Positions 7,839 through 16,450 of a DNA stretch of 64,000 nt are shown here, one piece after another; within the stretch, counting starts at the first letter, position 1; every line of letters begins with the position of its first letter. Made by a program: the position numbers and the translations under genes. The stretch is taken from assembly GCF_000721235.1 (NCBI RefSeq), contig NZ_JOFH01000010.1:131796-195795 (forward strand). The letters are read 5' to 3'. This DNA comes from Streptomyces olivaceus (GTDB lineage: Bacteria > Actinomycetota > Actinomycetes > Streptomycetales > Streptomycetaceae). The notes below the pieces were generated by a model. The model was not told where the DNA came from. It saw only the letters and a program-made list of their open reading frames with translations, and made no database searches.

Positions 7839-9142
7839 GTGCCGTCGACCACTCGCTGGTCAAGCGGTTCCGGCAGGACGCCGGTGACCGCATCTCCGAG
7901 CAGCGCCGCCAGGACCAGGTCGCCGGTGTCACACCGATGTCGACCGAGGACGAACGGCACTACGCCCGTGCCGTCATCGCGCAGATACTGGAGGAGTACG
8001 CCCGCGCCGAGATCAACGCCGGGCGTACGCCGCTGGACGCGGAGACGGAGGAGGCGTACGCCGCCGCCGTGCACGCCGCGCTGTTCGGCGTCGGGCGGCT
8101 GCAGCCGCTCCTCGACGACCCCGAGGTCGAGAACATCGACATCAACGGCTGCGACCACGTCTTCGTCGGGTACGCCGACGGGCGTGAGACGCGCGGTGAG
8201 CCGGTCGCCGAGACCGACGAGGAGCTCATCGAGCTGATCCAGATCCTCGGCGCCTACTCGGGCCTCTCCTCACGCCCCTTCGACTCCGCCAACCCCCAGC
8301 TCGACCTCAGGCTGCCGGACGGTTCGCGTCTGTCGGCGGTCATGGACGTCACCCGGCGCCCCGCGCTCTCCATCCGCCGCGCCCGCCTGGGCAAGGTCTT
8401 CATCTCCGACCTCGTCGGCAACGGCACCCTCACCCCCGAGCTGGGCCACTTCCTGGCCTGCGCGGTCCGGGCCCGCAAGAACGTCATGATCGCCGGTGCC
8501 ACCAACGCCGGCAAGACGACGCTGCTGCGCGCCCTCGCCAACGAGATCCCGCCGGGCGAGCGGCTGATCACGGTCGAGCGGGCGCTGGAGCTCGGGCTCG
8601 ACACCTTCCCCGAACTCCACCCCAACGTCGTGGCGTTCGAGGAGCGGCTGCCCAACTCCGAGGGCCAGGGCACCATCAGCATGGCGGAACTGGTCCGCCG
8701 TTCCCTCCGTATGAACCCCTCCCGCGTCATCGTCGGCGAGGTCCTCGGCGACGAGATCGTGACCATGCTCAACGCGATGTCGCAGGGCAACGACGGCTCG
8801 CTCTCCACGATCCACGCCAACAGCTCGCACGAGGTTTTCAACCGCATCTCCACGTACGCCCTCCAGGCCACGGAGCGGCTGCCGATCGAGGCCAGCCAGA
8901 TGTTGGTGGCCGGCGCCGTGAACTTCGTCGTCTTCGTGCAGCGGCGCAACGACTTCCAGAGCGGCGGCCGCCTCCAGCGCATGGTCACCTCGGTCCGCGA
9001 GGTCAACGGCGTCGACGGCCGCGTGCTGTCCAGCGAGGTCTTCGCCGAGACGCCCGACGGCCAGGTCGTGCCGCACGCCCCCATCGCCTGCCTGGAGGAA
9101 CTCATCGCCTACGGCTACCGGCCCAACGGAACCTGGGGGTGA
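7835..9142 (+). CDS. tadA: TadA secretion ATPase of Tad pilus
   Basis: A 435-aa CpaF/TadA-type GspE ATPase that powers Flp pilin export. The start is ATG 7835, overlapping the tadZ stop. The frame is open further upstream, but that stretch is tadZ read in another frame. The all-helical N-terminal domain contains VENIDING (about 108-115). The ATPase core has Walker A GATNAGKTT (about 221-229), an Asp/Glu-box region around LITVERALELGL, a Walker B-like strand RVIVGEVLGDE (about 298-308) and a His box STIHANSS (about 326-333). All key residues are present. It lies in the usual TadZ-TadA-TadB-TadC order. Confidence 0.93.
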   Translation: MSAVDHSLVKRFRQDAGDRISEQRRQDQVAGVTPMSTEDERHYARAVIAQILEEYARAEINAGRTPLDAETEEAYAAAVHAALFGVGRLQPLLDDPEVENIDINGCDHVFVGYADGRETRGEPVAETDEELIELIQILGAYSGLSSRPFDSANPQLDLRLPDGSRLSAVMDVTRRPALSIRRARLGKVFISDLVGNGTLTPELGHFLACAVRARKNVMIAGATNAGKTTLLRALANEIPPGERLITVERALELGLDTFPELHPNVVAFEERLPNSEGQGTISMAELVRRSLRMNPSRVIVGEVLGDEIVTMLNAMSQGNDGSLSTIHANSSHEVFNRISTYALQATERLPIEASQMLVAGAVNFVVFVQRRNDFQSGGRLQRMVTSVREVNGVDGRVLSSEVFAETPDGQVVPHAPIACLEELIAYGYRPNGTWG

Positions 9143-10215
9143 GGGACGTGACGACGCAGACCACGCACGTGCCGCTCGCGGCGCTGGACTCGCTCGGCTC
9201 CATGGGGGGCCTGTTCTCCACCACGGTTCTGTACGCCCTCGGCTGCGGTGTCGCCGTCGGCGGCGGCCTCGCCCTGCTCCTGGTCGCCGTACGCGGACTG
9301 CCCGCCAAGCCCGAGCACGAGAAGCGGCAGACGAGCGAGCGCGTCAACGAGCTGATCCGCTGGGCGGGCCGGCGCGGTTCCGCCGCCGCCATCGTCGGGC
9401 TCGTCGTCCTGCTCCTGACCCGCTGGGCGGTGCTCGGCATCGCGGCCGGCGTCCTCGTTTTCTTCTGGGACCGCCTCTTCGGCGGAGCCTCCGAGGAGCG
9501 CGCCGCCATGAAGCGGGTGGAGGCCCTCGCCTCCTGGACGGAGTCCCTGCGCGACACCATCGCGGGCGCGGTCGGCCTGGAGCAGGCCATCCCCGCCTCG
9601 GCCCGCGCCGCCGCCCCGGTGCTGCGCCCGCACCTGGACGCCCTGGTCGACCGGCTGCGCTCGCGCACGCCGCTGCCCGAGGCGCTCCAGCACCTCGCCG
9701 ACGAGATCGACGACGCGTCCGCCGACATCATCGTCGCCGCGCTCATCCTCAACGCCCGGCTGCGCGGCCCCGGTCTGCGCCAGGTGCTGGGCGCGCTCGC
9801 CAAGTCGGCGCGCGAGGAGGTCGACATGCGCCAGCGCGTGATGGCGCAGCGCGCCTCGACGCGCCGGTCCGTGCAGATCGTCGTGGCGGTGTCGGTGCTG
9901 TTCGTCCTCGGCCTGTCCATCTTCAACCGCGACTTCGTCGAGCCGTACGGCTCACCCGTCGGCCAGCTCGTCCTGGCCTGCGTCTGCGGGCTGTTCGCGC
10001 TCGGCTTCTGGTGGCTCCGCAAGCTGTCCACCATCGAGACGCCGGAGCGCTTCCTGGTCCGGGACGGCACCGACGTCCAGTTCGTGCGCCCGCGTACGCC
10101 GGGGCAGGCGGCCGGCCCGGGGGGCGTCTCCGGTCACCCGGGTCAGCCCGTACAGCGCCTGCCGCAACCGTCCCAGCAGCCGCCGGCGTCTGGGAACGAG
10201 GGGGTACGTCGATGA
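9139..10215 (+). CDS. tadB: TadB-like inner membrane platform protein
   Basis: A 358-aa type II secretion F-domain protein (T2SSF). GTG 9139 overlaps the tadA stop. A second in-frame GTG at 9148 is 9 nt after GGGGG and is an equally good start. Helices lie near residues 28-52 and 76-110. The cytoplasmic F-domain follows, with the pattern SLRDTIAGAVGLEQAI ... LADEIDDASADIIVAALIL, and two final helices at about 240-285. The tail is Gly/Pro/Gln-rich (GQAAGPGGVSGHPGQP), again with short G-P repeats as in the preceding TadZ-like protein. It forms the membrane platform with TadC. Confidence 0.88.
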   Translation: MRDVTTQTTHVPLAALDSLGSMGGLFSTTVLYALGCGVAVGGGLALLLVAVRGLPAKPEHEKRQTSERVNELIRWAGRRGSAAAIVGLVVLLLTRWAVLGIAAGVLVFFWDRLFGGASEERAAMKRVEALASWTESLRDTIAGAVGLEQAIPASARAAAPVLRPHLDALVDRLRSRTPLPEALQHLADEIDDASADIIVAALILNARLRGPGLRQVLGALAKSAREEVDMRQRVMAQRASTRRSVQIVVAVSVLFVLGLSIFNRDFVEPYGSPVGQLVLACVCGLFALGFWWLRKLSTIETPERFLVRDGTDVQFVRPRTPGQAAGPGGVSGHPGQPVQRLPQPSQQPPASGNEGVRR

Positions 10216-11132
10216 ACCTGACCATGCCGGTCCTGGTGGGCGCCGTCATCGGCCTGGGCATCTACGCCCTGGTCCGCGCCCTGATGCCGAGCAGACGCAG
10301 CTCCATCCAGCAGGTCGCCCGCATCGACGCGATGCGGGCGCGCGGGGCGGCGTACGAGTCGTCGCGGGTGGCGCAGGACGCCGGCCGCCTCGGTTCGCTG
10401 CGCGCCCAGGTCGGCGCGCGCGTCGCCGAGCTGTACCTGCAGCAGGGCTGGGAGCAGCGCTCGCTGCGCGCGGACCTCGCGGTGCTGGACCGCAGCTGGG
10501 AGAAGTTCCTGGCGACGAAGGCGCTCCTTGCGGTGGGCGGGCTGTTCTTCGGCCCGTTCCTGTTCGCGATCGTATGGCAGCTGGGCTTCGGCGACAGCCC
10601 GATCATCCCGGTCTGGCTGGCCCTGCTCTGCGCCGCGCTGTTCTTCTTCCTCCCCGACCTGGAGGTACGCCGGGACGCCGCCGACAAGCGCCGCGACCTG
10701 CGGCGCGTCATCGGGGCGTACCTGGACCTGGTCTCCATGAGCCTGGCCGGCGGCCGCGGTCTGCCCGAGGCCCTGATGGCGGCGGCGGAGGTGTCGGACG
10801 GCTGGGCCACCCACCGCATCCGCAACGCCCTGGCCGACGCGCGCATCACCGGCACCAGCCAGTGGCAGGCGCTCGGGCAGCTCGGTGAGGAACTGGGCGT
10901 GGAGGAACTCAAGGACCTCTCCGCCTCGCTCGCCCTGGTGGCGGACGACGGCGCCAAGGTCCGCGAGTCGCTCGCCTCCCGCGCCGAGACCATGCGCCAC
11001 CGCGAACTGGCCGACATCGAGGGCAGCGCGGGGGAGAAGTCGCAGTCGATGCTCGTGGCGCAGCTCCTGCTGTGCGCCGGATTCCTGGTGTTCCTGATCT
11101 ACCCGGCGGCGATGCGGGTGTTCCAGGTGTGA
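10212..11132 (+). CDS. tadC: TadC-like inner membrane platform protein
   Basis: A 306-aa T2SSF-domain protein. ATG 10212 overlaps the tadB stop (ATGA). The N-terminal helix is MPVLVGAVIGLGIYALVRAL. A helix pair lies at about 100-145 (LLAVGGLFFGPFLFAIVW, LALLCAALFFFLPDLEVR) and is followed by the F-domain helices (LDLVSMSLAGGRGLPEALMAAA, ELKDLSASLALVADDGAKV). The C-terminal helix is LLCAGFLVFLIYPAAM. It pairs with TadB to form the platform on which TadA acts. Confidence 0.88.
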   Translation: MNLTMPVLVGAVIGLGIYALVRALMPSRRSSIQQVARIDAMRARGAAYESSRVAQDAGRLGSLRAQVGARVAELYLQQGWEQRSLRADLAVLDRSWEKFLATKALLAVGGLFFGPFLFAIVWQLGFGDSPIIPVWLALLCAALFFFLPDLEVRRDAADKRRDLRRVIGAYLDLVSMSLAGGRGLPEALMAAAEVSDGWATHRIRNALADARITGTSQWQALGQLGEELGVEELKDLSASLALVADDGAKVRESLASRAETMRHRELADIEGSAGEKSQSMLVAQLLLCAGFLVFLIYPAAMRVFQV

Positions 11133-11247
11133 CGCGGCTTCCCGCGCTGTCCGCGCTTCGCTCCATTCGGTTAGCAGATCCGAGCCGCTCCACTCCCAGA
11201 ACTTGCACGATTCGCCCCACAACTGACACGAGAGGACAGAACCCGCC

Positions 11248-11508
11248 ATGAACGGACGGAACTTCCGCACCGGCACCACGGGCATCGTGCCCGTCGACTT
11301 CCTGATCACCTTCCTGCGGGCCCGCGTGGACCGCGCCCGCTCCGGCGAACTGGACCGCGGCGCCTCCGCGGTCGAGTGGGTCATCATCTCCGCGGTCGTC
11401 GTCGCGATCGTCGGCGTCGTGGCCGCCATCATCAACGCCGCGCTCAGCGACGGTGCCAACAAGGTCGGCGACTGCATCAAGGGCGCGGACGCGGGCAAGA
11501 CCTGCTGA
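11248..11508 (+). CDS. flp: Flp-type pilin
   Basis: An 86-aa prepilin. A long basic leader ends in RG, and processing after Gly38 would leave A-S-A-V-E-W at the mature N-terminus, with Glu at +5 as type IV pilins require. A single hydrophobic helix follows (WVIISAVVVAIVGVVAAIINAAL) and the tail is short with two Cys (GDCIKGADAGKTC), allowing a disulfide. The 38-residue leader is long for Flp pilins but common in Streptomyces copies. It is preceded by a 115-nt gap after tadC and is the likely major subunit of the pilus. Confidence 0.85.
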   Translation: MNGRNFRTGTTGIVPVDFLITFLRARVDRARSGELDRGASAVEWVIISAVVVAIVGVVAAIINAALSDGANKVGDCIKGADAGKTC

Positions 11509-11549
11509 CCAGCCGCGACACGCGAAACGGGGCTGACGGGGACGATGAC

Positions 11550-12047
11550 GTGAGGGAACCGACGGGGACGGGGATGCCGGCCGCTGTGCGCGGCGTCCTC
11601 GGACGGGTGCGCCGAAGAGTGGACGCGGCACGCGAGGCGGCGGCCACCCGCGGCGACGACTCCGGCATGACCGCGATCGAGTTCGTGCTGCTCACGCCGG
11701 TCCTGTTCTTCATGATCTTCGCAACGGTGCAGTTCGGTCTGTACTTCTTCGCCGACCACGTGGCCCAGGCCGCGGCCCAGGCGGGCGCACGCAAGGCCCG
11801 CGCGACGGCCGACGCCCAGCCCGGCGGCTGGCGGGGCGAGGCCAACGACGTGGTCGACAGCTACATCCGCCAGCTCGGCCCGCAGCTGGTCCTGTCCCCG
11901 GACGTGAAGACGCTCCAGCCGCAGCAGGACACGGTCGGCGTCGAGATCACGGCCCGGATCCCGACGGTCTTCCCGGGCCTGGACCTCACGGTGCACGCCC
12001 AGTCGATGGGCCCCGTGGAGCGCTTCGTGCCGGAGGGGCAGAACTAG
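11550..12047 (+). CDS. TadE-like pseudopilin
   Basis: A protein of about 165 aa starting at GTG 11550; ATG 11574 is an alternative. A basic leader ends DDSG and is followed by MTAIEFVLLTPVLFFMIF, the TadE signature: Gly cleavage site, Glu at +5 and a hydrophobic helix. The rest is an extracellular domain of about 110 residues with no Cys. TadE-like pseudopilins are cleaved by the same prepilin peptidase as Flp and help start assembly. It lies 41 nt after the Flp gene and its stop abuts the next ATG. Confidence 0.82.
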   Translation: MREPTGTGMPAAVRGVLGRVRRRVDAAREAAATRGDDSGMTAIEFVLLTPVLFFMIFATVQFGLYFFADHVAQAAAQAGARKARATADAQPGGWRGEANDVVDSYIRQLGPQLVLSPDVKTLQPQQDTVGVEITARIPTVFPGLDLTVHAQSMGPVERFVPEGQN

Positions 12048-12479
12048 ATGAACGCAGCCCCTGCCGACCGGCGTCGGCGGCGCACCGGTGACGACGCGGG
12101 CCTGTCCACCATCGAGGTGGTCATCCTGGCCCCCGTGATGATCCTCTTCATCCTCGTCCTGGTGGCCTTCGGCCAACTCGTCGACGGCCGCGGCGCACTC
12201 GACGGCGCGGCCAGGGACGCGGCACGCGCGGGCTCGATCCAGAAGAACCACGGCACGGCGATCGCGGAGGCGCGGAGGGCCGCGGAGGCCGACCTCACGG
12301 ACGTCTGCTCCGGCCCGGTCTCGGTCGTCCAGAAGAGCGCCGGCTTCGAACCGGACACCCTCTTCACCGTCGAGGTGAGCTGCGAGGTGCGCGGCCTGGC
12401 CACGATCGGCCTCGACATCCCCACCACCCTGTCGGCGACCTTCAGCTCCCCGCTGGACCCGTACCGGAGGACGGCGTGA
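12048..12479 (+). CDS. Second TadE-like pseudopilin
   Basis: A 143-aa protein whose start directly follows the previous stop. The N-terminal leader RRRRTGDDAG is followed by LSTIEVVILAPVMILFILVL, with a cleavable Gly and Glu at +5. The external domain has two Cys (DVCSGP and VSCEVRG), presumably disulfide-bonded, so it is a TadE/TadF-type minor pilin distinct from its neighbour. The stop overlaps the next gene by 4 nt. It would need the prepilin peptidase encoded at 31192. Confidence 0.82.
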   Translation: MNAAPADRRRRRTGDDAGLSTIEVVILAPVMILFILVLVAFGQLVDGRGALDGAARDAARAGSIQKNHGTAIAEARRAAEADLTDVCSGPVSVVQKSAGFEPDTLFTVEVSCEVRGLATIGLDIPTTLSATFSSPLDPYRRTA

Positions 12480-12991
12480 GAACCCCCGTACCCGTCGAGA
12501 GAACGGTCGTGGCCGACGTACGGAGGCTCGTACCCGAGTGGTGCGCGCGCCCGCTCGCCCGCCGGCGCGCGCACCTGGACGACCGCGGCTCGGGCGCCGG
12601 CGCGGTCATCATCTTCGCCCTGGTCTTCCTCTCCCTCTCGGCCTTCGTCATCGACGGCGGCATGTCCATCTCCAAGCGCGAGCGCGCCGCGGACATCGCC
12701 GAACAGGCCGCCCGCTACGCCGCCCAGGACATAGACCGCGAGGCCCTCTACGACGACGTGGGCGGCCCCGCCCCCATCAACTACGAGAACTGCGACGCCC
12801 GGGTCAAGGCCTTCGCCGCCGAGATGGACATGACCGGCGCGGACATCGCCGCGACCCACTGCGTCGCGGCCGACGCGGCCCAGGTGGAGGTCGAGGTCCA
12901 GCTCACGTACTCCCCGGTCTTCACCGGCATGTTCTACGGCGGCGACGTGGTCGTCCACGGCCAGGCGCTGGCGGAGAACGAGGTGGGCTGA
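12476..12991 (+). CDS. TadG-like pilus assembly protein (putative Flp pilus TadE/G family)
   Basis: A 171-aa protein with a basic N-terminus and a DDRGSGAGAVIIFALVFLSLSAFVIDGG helix, the hallmark of the TadG-type pilus proteins whose short versions are common in actinobacteria. The sequence after it (SKRERAADIAEQAARYAAQDID) is the conserved helix extension. Two Cys (YENCDA, ATHCVA) probably pair. The +5 Glu of true pseudopilins is absent. It is the last gene of the Tad operon proper, followed after 57 nt by a lipoprotein gene with its own AAAGGAGG ribosome site. Confidence 0.78.
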   Translation: MRTPVPVERTVVADVRRLVPEWCARPLARRRAHLDDRGSGAGAVIIFALVFLSLSAFVIDGGMSISKRERAADIAEQAARYAAQDIDREALYDDVGGPAPINYENCDARVKAFAAEMDMTGADIAATHCVAADAAQVEVEVQLTYSPVFTGMFYGGDVVVHGQALAENEVG

Positions 12992-13048
12992 CCGACCGCT
13001 GGCCACCCCTTCTCCGTACCTCTCTAACCAAAGGAGGCAACACCCCTC

Positions 13049-13714
13049 ATGCGCACCCGCACCCGTACCGGCACGACCACCACCGTGGCCGCCGCCCTGA
13101 CGACTGCGGTGGCCCTGCTGCTCTCAGGCTGCGGCGGCTCCGACTCCGACGACTCGGGCAAGGATCAGATCGCCGGCGCGGACACGGGGGCTTCAACGTC
13201 TGCACCTTCGACGCCTAGCAAGGACACGGTCGAGCGACCTGAGATCAAGCTACCCGAGGACATCGAGAACGTGTTCGAGGGCAGTCCGACCGGCGATGCG
13301 AAGAAGGACGCCGTTCTGGCGGACAACGAAAGGCGCGTCAATTCGATCGATGAGGCGATCGTCGTCGATGCGGAGAAGCACCCGGCGCTGGAGTTCTACT
13401 CCAAGGGGGACGCCCTCGCATCGGCCGCGACGTACATCAAGTCCTTCTACGACAACGACCGCAGCTTTACCGGCAAGACCCGCTACTACGACCGCGAGGT
13501 CACGTTGGCGAAGGACGGGTCGGCGACGGTCACCTACTGCGTGGATGGGACGGACACCTACCCCAAGGACCGCAAGACCGGCAAGGCGGACCGCTCGGTC
13601 AAGGCGTCCCCCAGCGACTACGTGTTCTACAACTCCCGCCTGGAGAAGAGTGCCGAAGGCGTGTGGCAGACCACGAGCGTGTCCTCGACCAAGGCGGCGA
13701 AGAGGTGCATGTGA
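13049..13714 (+). CDS. Lipoprotein, member of a four-copy family in this window
   Basis: A 221-aa protein with lipobox LSGC (Cys28), then an acidic Ser/Thr linker and the start of the mature domain VERPEIKLPEDIENVFEG. Three paralogues are at 25508, 26427 and 27244. They share the spacing from lipobox to the 'RP-x-(I/V)-x-LP' motif, an Ala/Asp-rich helix, a 'FYSxG' turn, a 'Y(Y/F)' strand and a Cys in 'TYC/TFC'. As at 25508, it is directly followed by a gene for a secreted ~350-aa protein, here with its stop overlapping the GTG/ATG of that gene. The function is unknown, but the conserved pairing suggests the two act together outside the membrane. Confidence 0.75.
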   Translation: MRTRTRTGTTTTVAAALTTAVALLLSGCGGSDSDDSGKDQIAGADTGASTSAPSTPSKDTVERPEIKLPEDIENVFEGSPTGDAKKDAVLADNERRVNSIDEAIVVDAEKHPALEFYSKGDALASAATYIKSFYDNDRSFTGKTRYYDREVTLAKDGSATVTYCVDGTDTYPKDRKTGKADRSVKASPSDYVFYNSRLEKSAEGVWQTTSVSSTKAAKRCM

Positions 13715-14757
13715 TGCGCCCCGCGATCCCGAAGCGTCTGTTCCTCGTCCCCGCCCTTGCCCTCATCCTGAGCGCTGTGCCGTCCGCTGTCGTAGCCGGT
13801 GGTGGCCGTGATGCGGGCGCTGGTACGGAGGGGAACGCCGAAGGTTCCGCCCGCGACGGTGTGATCAGGGCAAAGACCAAGGTCACAACAAGCGTGAACG
13901 GCGTCTCTCGGGGGACAGGCACGCTCACGGCTCAGAACAGCAGCTGGACGCCTCCTGCCTGCTGGTACGAGCCCGCCTTTTCGCCCAAGGAGATCGAGAC
14001 CACGGTCAAGGCGTGGCGAAGCATAGACGGCGTGCCGTTCCTCGGCGGCGTCGGGAAGCTGGTCGGCGACTCGCTGGACGCGTACTACAAGGACGGGGAG
14101 CCGTACGAGGACTACAACGTTGACAAGCAGGGTGAAGGAATGTTCTGGGCGGCGGTGAAGAACCCGAACCGTCACGATGATCCCGAGGCCAATGCCTGCG
14201 ACAAACAGCCGTTCTGGGTGAACGAAGGGGATGTACCGGAGGAGCCGCTCGCTGTGTCTCCGCGGATTCTCGCCGAATACGCCTACGACGAACTCCCCGT
14301 GCCCGGGACCGAGATCGAGATGAAACCGGCCGGTGCGACGAAGGTGAATCTGCCCACCTGGGTCTGGCTGGACAAGGCGACGTTCAAGAAGATCTCGGTG
14401 ACTGCCAGTCTCCCCGGCACCGGCCTCTCGGCGACCACCTCCGCCGAACCGGTCTCCCTTCATCTCGACCCGGGCACGGGCGACGCCCGGACGTACCCTG
14501 CCTCCGGCGACTGCGAGATCAACGCCGACGGCAGCATCGGCCAGCCGTACGCGCAGGGCAAGGCCAACGACACCCCGCCCTGCGGAATCACCTACCTGCG
14601 CGCCTCCGGCTCCGACCGGCCGTATGCCATGCAGGCCACCGTCACCTGGCAGATCACCTGGACAAGCACCACGGGCGAGGGCGGCGACCTCCCGGACGGC
14701 ACGTTCGGAGTGACACGGGACGTCGCGGTCCAGGAGATCCAGTCGGTGAACCGCTGA
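13714..14757 (+). CDS. Secreted protein paired with lipoprotein, unknown function
   Basis: A 347-aa protein. ATG 13714 lies 8 nt after AGAGG, and the preceding GTG 13711 is also possible. The signal peptide (RLFLVPALALILSAVPSAVVAG) probably ends after VVA. The mature part matches the protein at 24402-25511 over its length. Shared elements are W(T/E)PP(A/V)CWYEP, (D/G)GMFW, KVNLPTWVWLD, PASGDCEINADGSIG, TPPCGIxYLRASG and a C-terminal GDLPDGTF...VQEIQS(V/I)NR. Conserved Cys and Trp suggest a disulfide-bonded extracytoplasmic domain. It is coupled to the preceding lipoprotein gene. A WXG module begins 18 nt downstream. No family was recognised. Confidence 0.75.
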   Translation: MRPAIPKRLFLVPALALILSAVPSAVVAGGGRDAGAGTEGNAEGSARDGVIRAKTKVTTSVNGVSRGTGTLTAQNSSWTPPACWYEPAFSPKEIETTVKAWRSIDGVPFLGGVGKLVGDSLDAYYKDGEPYEDYNVDKQGEGMFWAAVKNPNRHDDPEANACDKQPFWVNEGDVPEEPLAVSPRILAEYAYDELPVPGTEIEMKPAGATKVNLPTWVWLDKATFKKISVTASLPGTGLSATTSAEPVSLHLDPGTGDARTYPASGDCEINADGSIGQPYAQGKANDTPPCGITYLRASGSDRPYAMQATVTWQITWTSTTGEGGDLPDGTFGVTRDVAVQEIQSVNR

Positions 14758-14775
14758 GAGAAGGGGGAGAAAGCC

Positions 14776-15096
14776 GTGAGCGATCAGCAGGCGGACATCG
14801 ACCGAATAGCCGAGTGCGCGCGGGAGCTGGGCAAGATCCACCGCACGTTCACCAAGGGCGCCGACCCGGCTTCGGGCTTGGGAGTATCCGTACTCGGTAG
14901 CGAAAAGGTGATCGATGCCCTGTCGTCCTTCGGCAGTAACTGGAAGATCCACCGGGAGAAGCTCGCCGAAGAGGTGAACGCGCTGGCCGGGATCACTTCC
15001 GCCGCGGCAGAGGCGTACGAAACGATCGACAGTGAGCTGGCGAAGGCCCTCCGCGAGGTGGATGCCAGGCATGGTGGGAAGCGGGGGAGGAAGTGA
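14776..15096 (+). CDS. WXG100-like small helical protein
   Basis: A 106-aa protein with GTG start after AGAAGGGGGAGAAAGCC. It is predicted helix-turn-helix, with the turn FGSNWKIHREKL carrying the tryptophan where WXG100 proteins have WxG. The second helix is charged and ends in a basic tail KRGRK. Like the small proteins at 2532 and 18829, it precedes or accompanies a large WXG protein; here its stop overlaps the next start (GTGA). It is first in a six-gene plus-strand module and presumably acts as co-secreted partner or chaperone. Confidence 0.75.
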   Translation: MSDQQADIDRIAECARELGKIHRTFTKGADPASGLGVSVLGSEKVIDALSSFGSNWKIHREKLAEEVNALAGITSAAAEAYETIDSELAKALREVDARHGGKRGRK

Positions 15097-16430
15097 GCGC
15101 CCGCCCGGCACCACACCGCTGGGAAGTTCTGGGCGAGCCGTCCGATCCGGTGCCGGGTGATCCGTACGAGGTGGCTGCGCTCGGCAAGAAGCTTCGTAAG
15201 ACGGCGGAATCGATCCAGAAGCAGGCCGACAGCATCAAAGCACTGTCCAGTGTCGAGAACTGGAAGAGCAAGGCCGCCACAGAGTTTCGCGAGGCGGCTG
15301 AGGGTGCGGAGGGCAGGCTGCGGAAAGCCTTCAAGCGCTATGACGCGGCAGCTGACGCCCTGGGCACCGAAGTCCGCGAAGGTGTGTGCAGCACGGAGTA
15401 CGCCTCAGAGTTGCACCGGGCGCAGCAGGCGGCAGACAAGGCGCTTACGGAGGCCGAGGGTGCGGACTCGGACAGACAGAGCGCGGAGAAGGCCCTCGAA
15501 GGTGACCTCCCGGACAAGGACAAGGGCCGGAAAGAGGACGACAAAGAAGCCGCAGAGGGAGCAGTACGGGCAGCCAAGCGCGCCCTTGAGGGGGCCAAGG
15601 CCGTTCGTGACGGCGCCGCGAGGGCCGCAGCCGAGGCCATCGAGTACGCGATCGACAACGACGGGTTGAAAGACGGCTTCTGGGACAAGTTCAAGGAAGT
15701 CGTCAACGAAATCTCCAACTGGGCGGGGCAGATAGCTTCATGGCTGGGAGTGGCAGCTCTGTTGCTTTCCTGGGTCCCAATCCTCGGCCAGGTGCTGGCG
15801 GTGCTGGCGACTGTGGTCACGGTGGTCTCCCTGCTCTCCAACATCACCAAACTCGCCATGGGGGAGGGGAGCTGGGCTGACGTGGCGCTCGATGTCGTCG
15901 GGCTCGCGACGGTGGGCGTCGGCCGGGCCGCAGCTCTGGGGGCCAAGGCGGGTATCAACGGGACCAAGGCATTGGCCCACTCCCGGCTGTTCCAGCAGGG
16001 TGTCAAGGCCGCCGCCAAGGCGGGAGCCCGCTACCCGGCCCGTGCGGCGCTTCAGTTCGCCAACAAGAAGGCGCCCGGGGCCGTGCTCGGACCGGGTAAA
16101 CAGGCTCTGATCGATGCCATCCCCAAGAAGGGGTGGCCGGGGCTGAAGAACATCAAGGACGGCTTCAGCCCGGCCGGTATGGGCAAGGACTTGGCCGGCG
16201 TCCTCAAGGGAGGCTTCAAGGTCGACGCGCGTTCGCTCGGCGACGCCAACGTCGTCGAAAGTCTCAAGGGGCTGAAGGACCTCGGGAGCGTGGGCCTTCA
16301 GAATCCGGCGATCCGGTCGGCCATGCTGAACACCGCGGGGCAGTCCGCGGTGTGGGCCGGCTCGACGGCCACCAGCATGGCCGCAGGGCCTGGAAACGTC
16401 TGGGGACACTGGTATGACGACCTCAAGTAG
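15093..16430 (+). CDS. Large WXG-type effector-like protein without evident toxin domain
   Basis: A 445-aa protein. It opens with WEVLGEPSDPVPGDPYEVAALGKKLR, then ENWKSKAATEFREAAEG near residue 55, a WxxK-A-A-x-x-F element shared with the proteins at 1264 and 20180. A long charged helical region (about 70-190, many E/K/A), a hydrophobic stretch (about 217-262, LLLSWVPILGQVLAVLATVV) and a basic Gly/Ala tail follow. The tail ends in WGHWYDDLK with no recognisable enzyme domain. The opening 'DPGDP' plus hydrophobic middle is the same plan as in the toxin-bearing protein at 20180-21718, so this may be a toxin-less paralogue or carry a short unrecognised activity. It is coupled to the small WXG gene. 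Confidence 0.75.
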   Translation: MSARPAPHRWEVLGEPSDPVPGDPYEVAALGKKLRKTAESIQKQADSIKALSSVENWKSKAATEFREAAEGAEGRLRKAFKRYDAAADALGTEVREGVCSTEYASELHRAQQAADKALTEAEGADSDRQSAEKALEGDLPDKDKGRKEDDKEAAEGAVRAAKRALEGAKAVRDGAARAAAEAIEYAIDNDGLKDGFWDKFKEVVNEISNWAGQIASWLGVAALLLSWVPILGQVLAVLATVVTVVSLLSNITKLAMGEGSWADVALDVVGLATVGVGRAAALGAKAGINGTKALAHSRLFQQGVKAAAKAGARYPARAALQFANKKAPGAVLGPGKQALIDAIPKKGWPGLKNIKDGFSPAGMGKDLAGVLKGGFKVDARSLGDANVVESLKGLKDLGSVGLQNPAIRSAMLNTAGQSAVWAGSTATSMAAGPGNVWGHWYDDLK

Positions 16431-16450
16431 ACGACGCCGAAAGTAGTGAC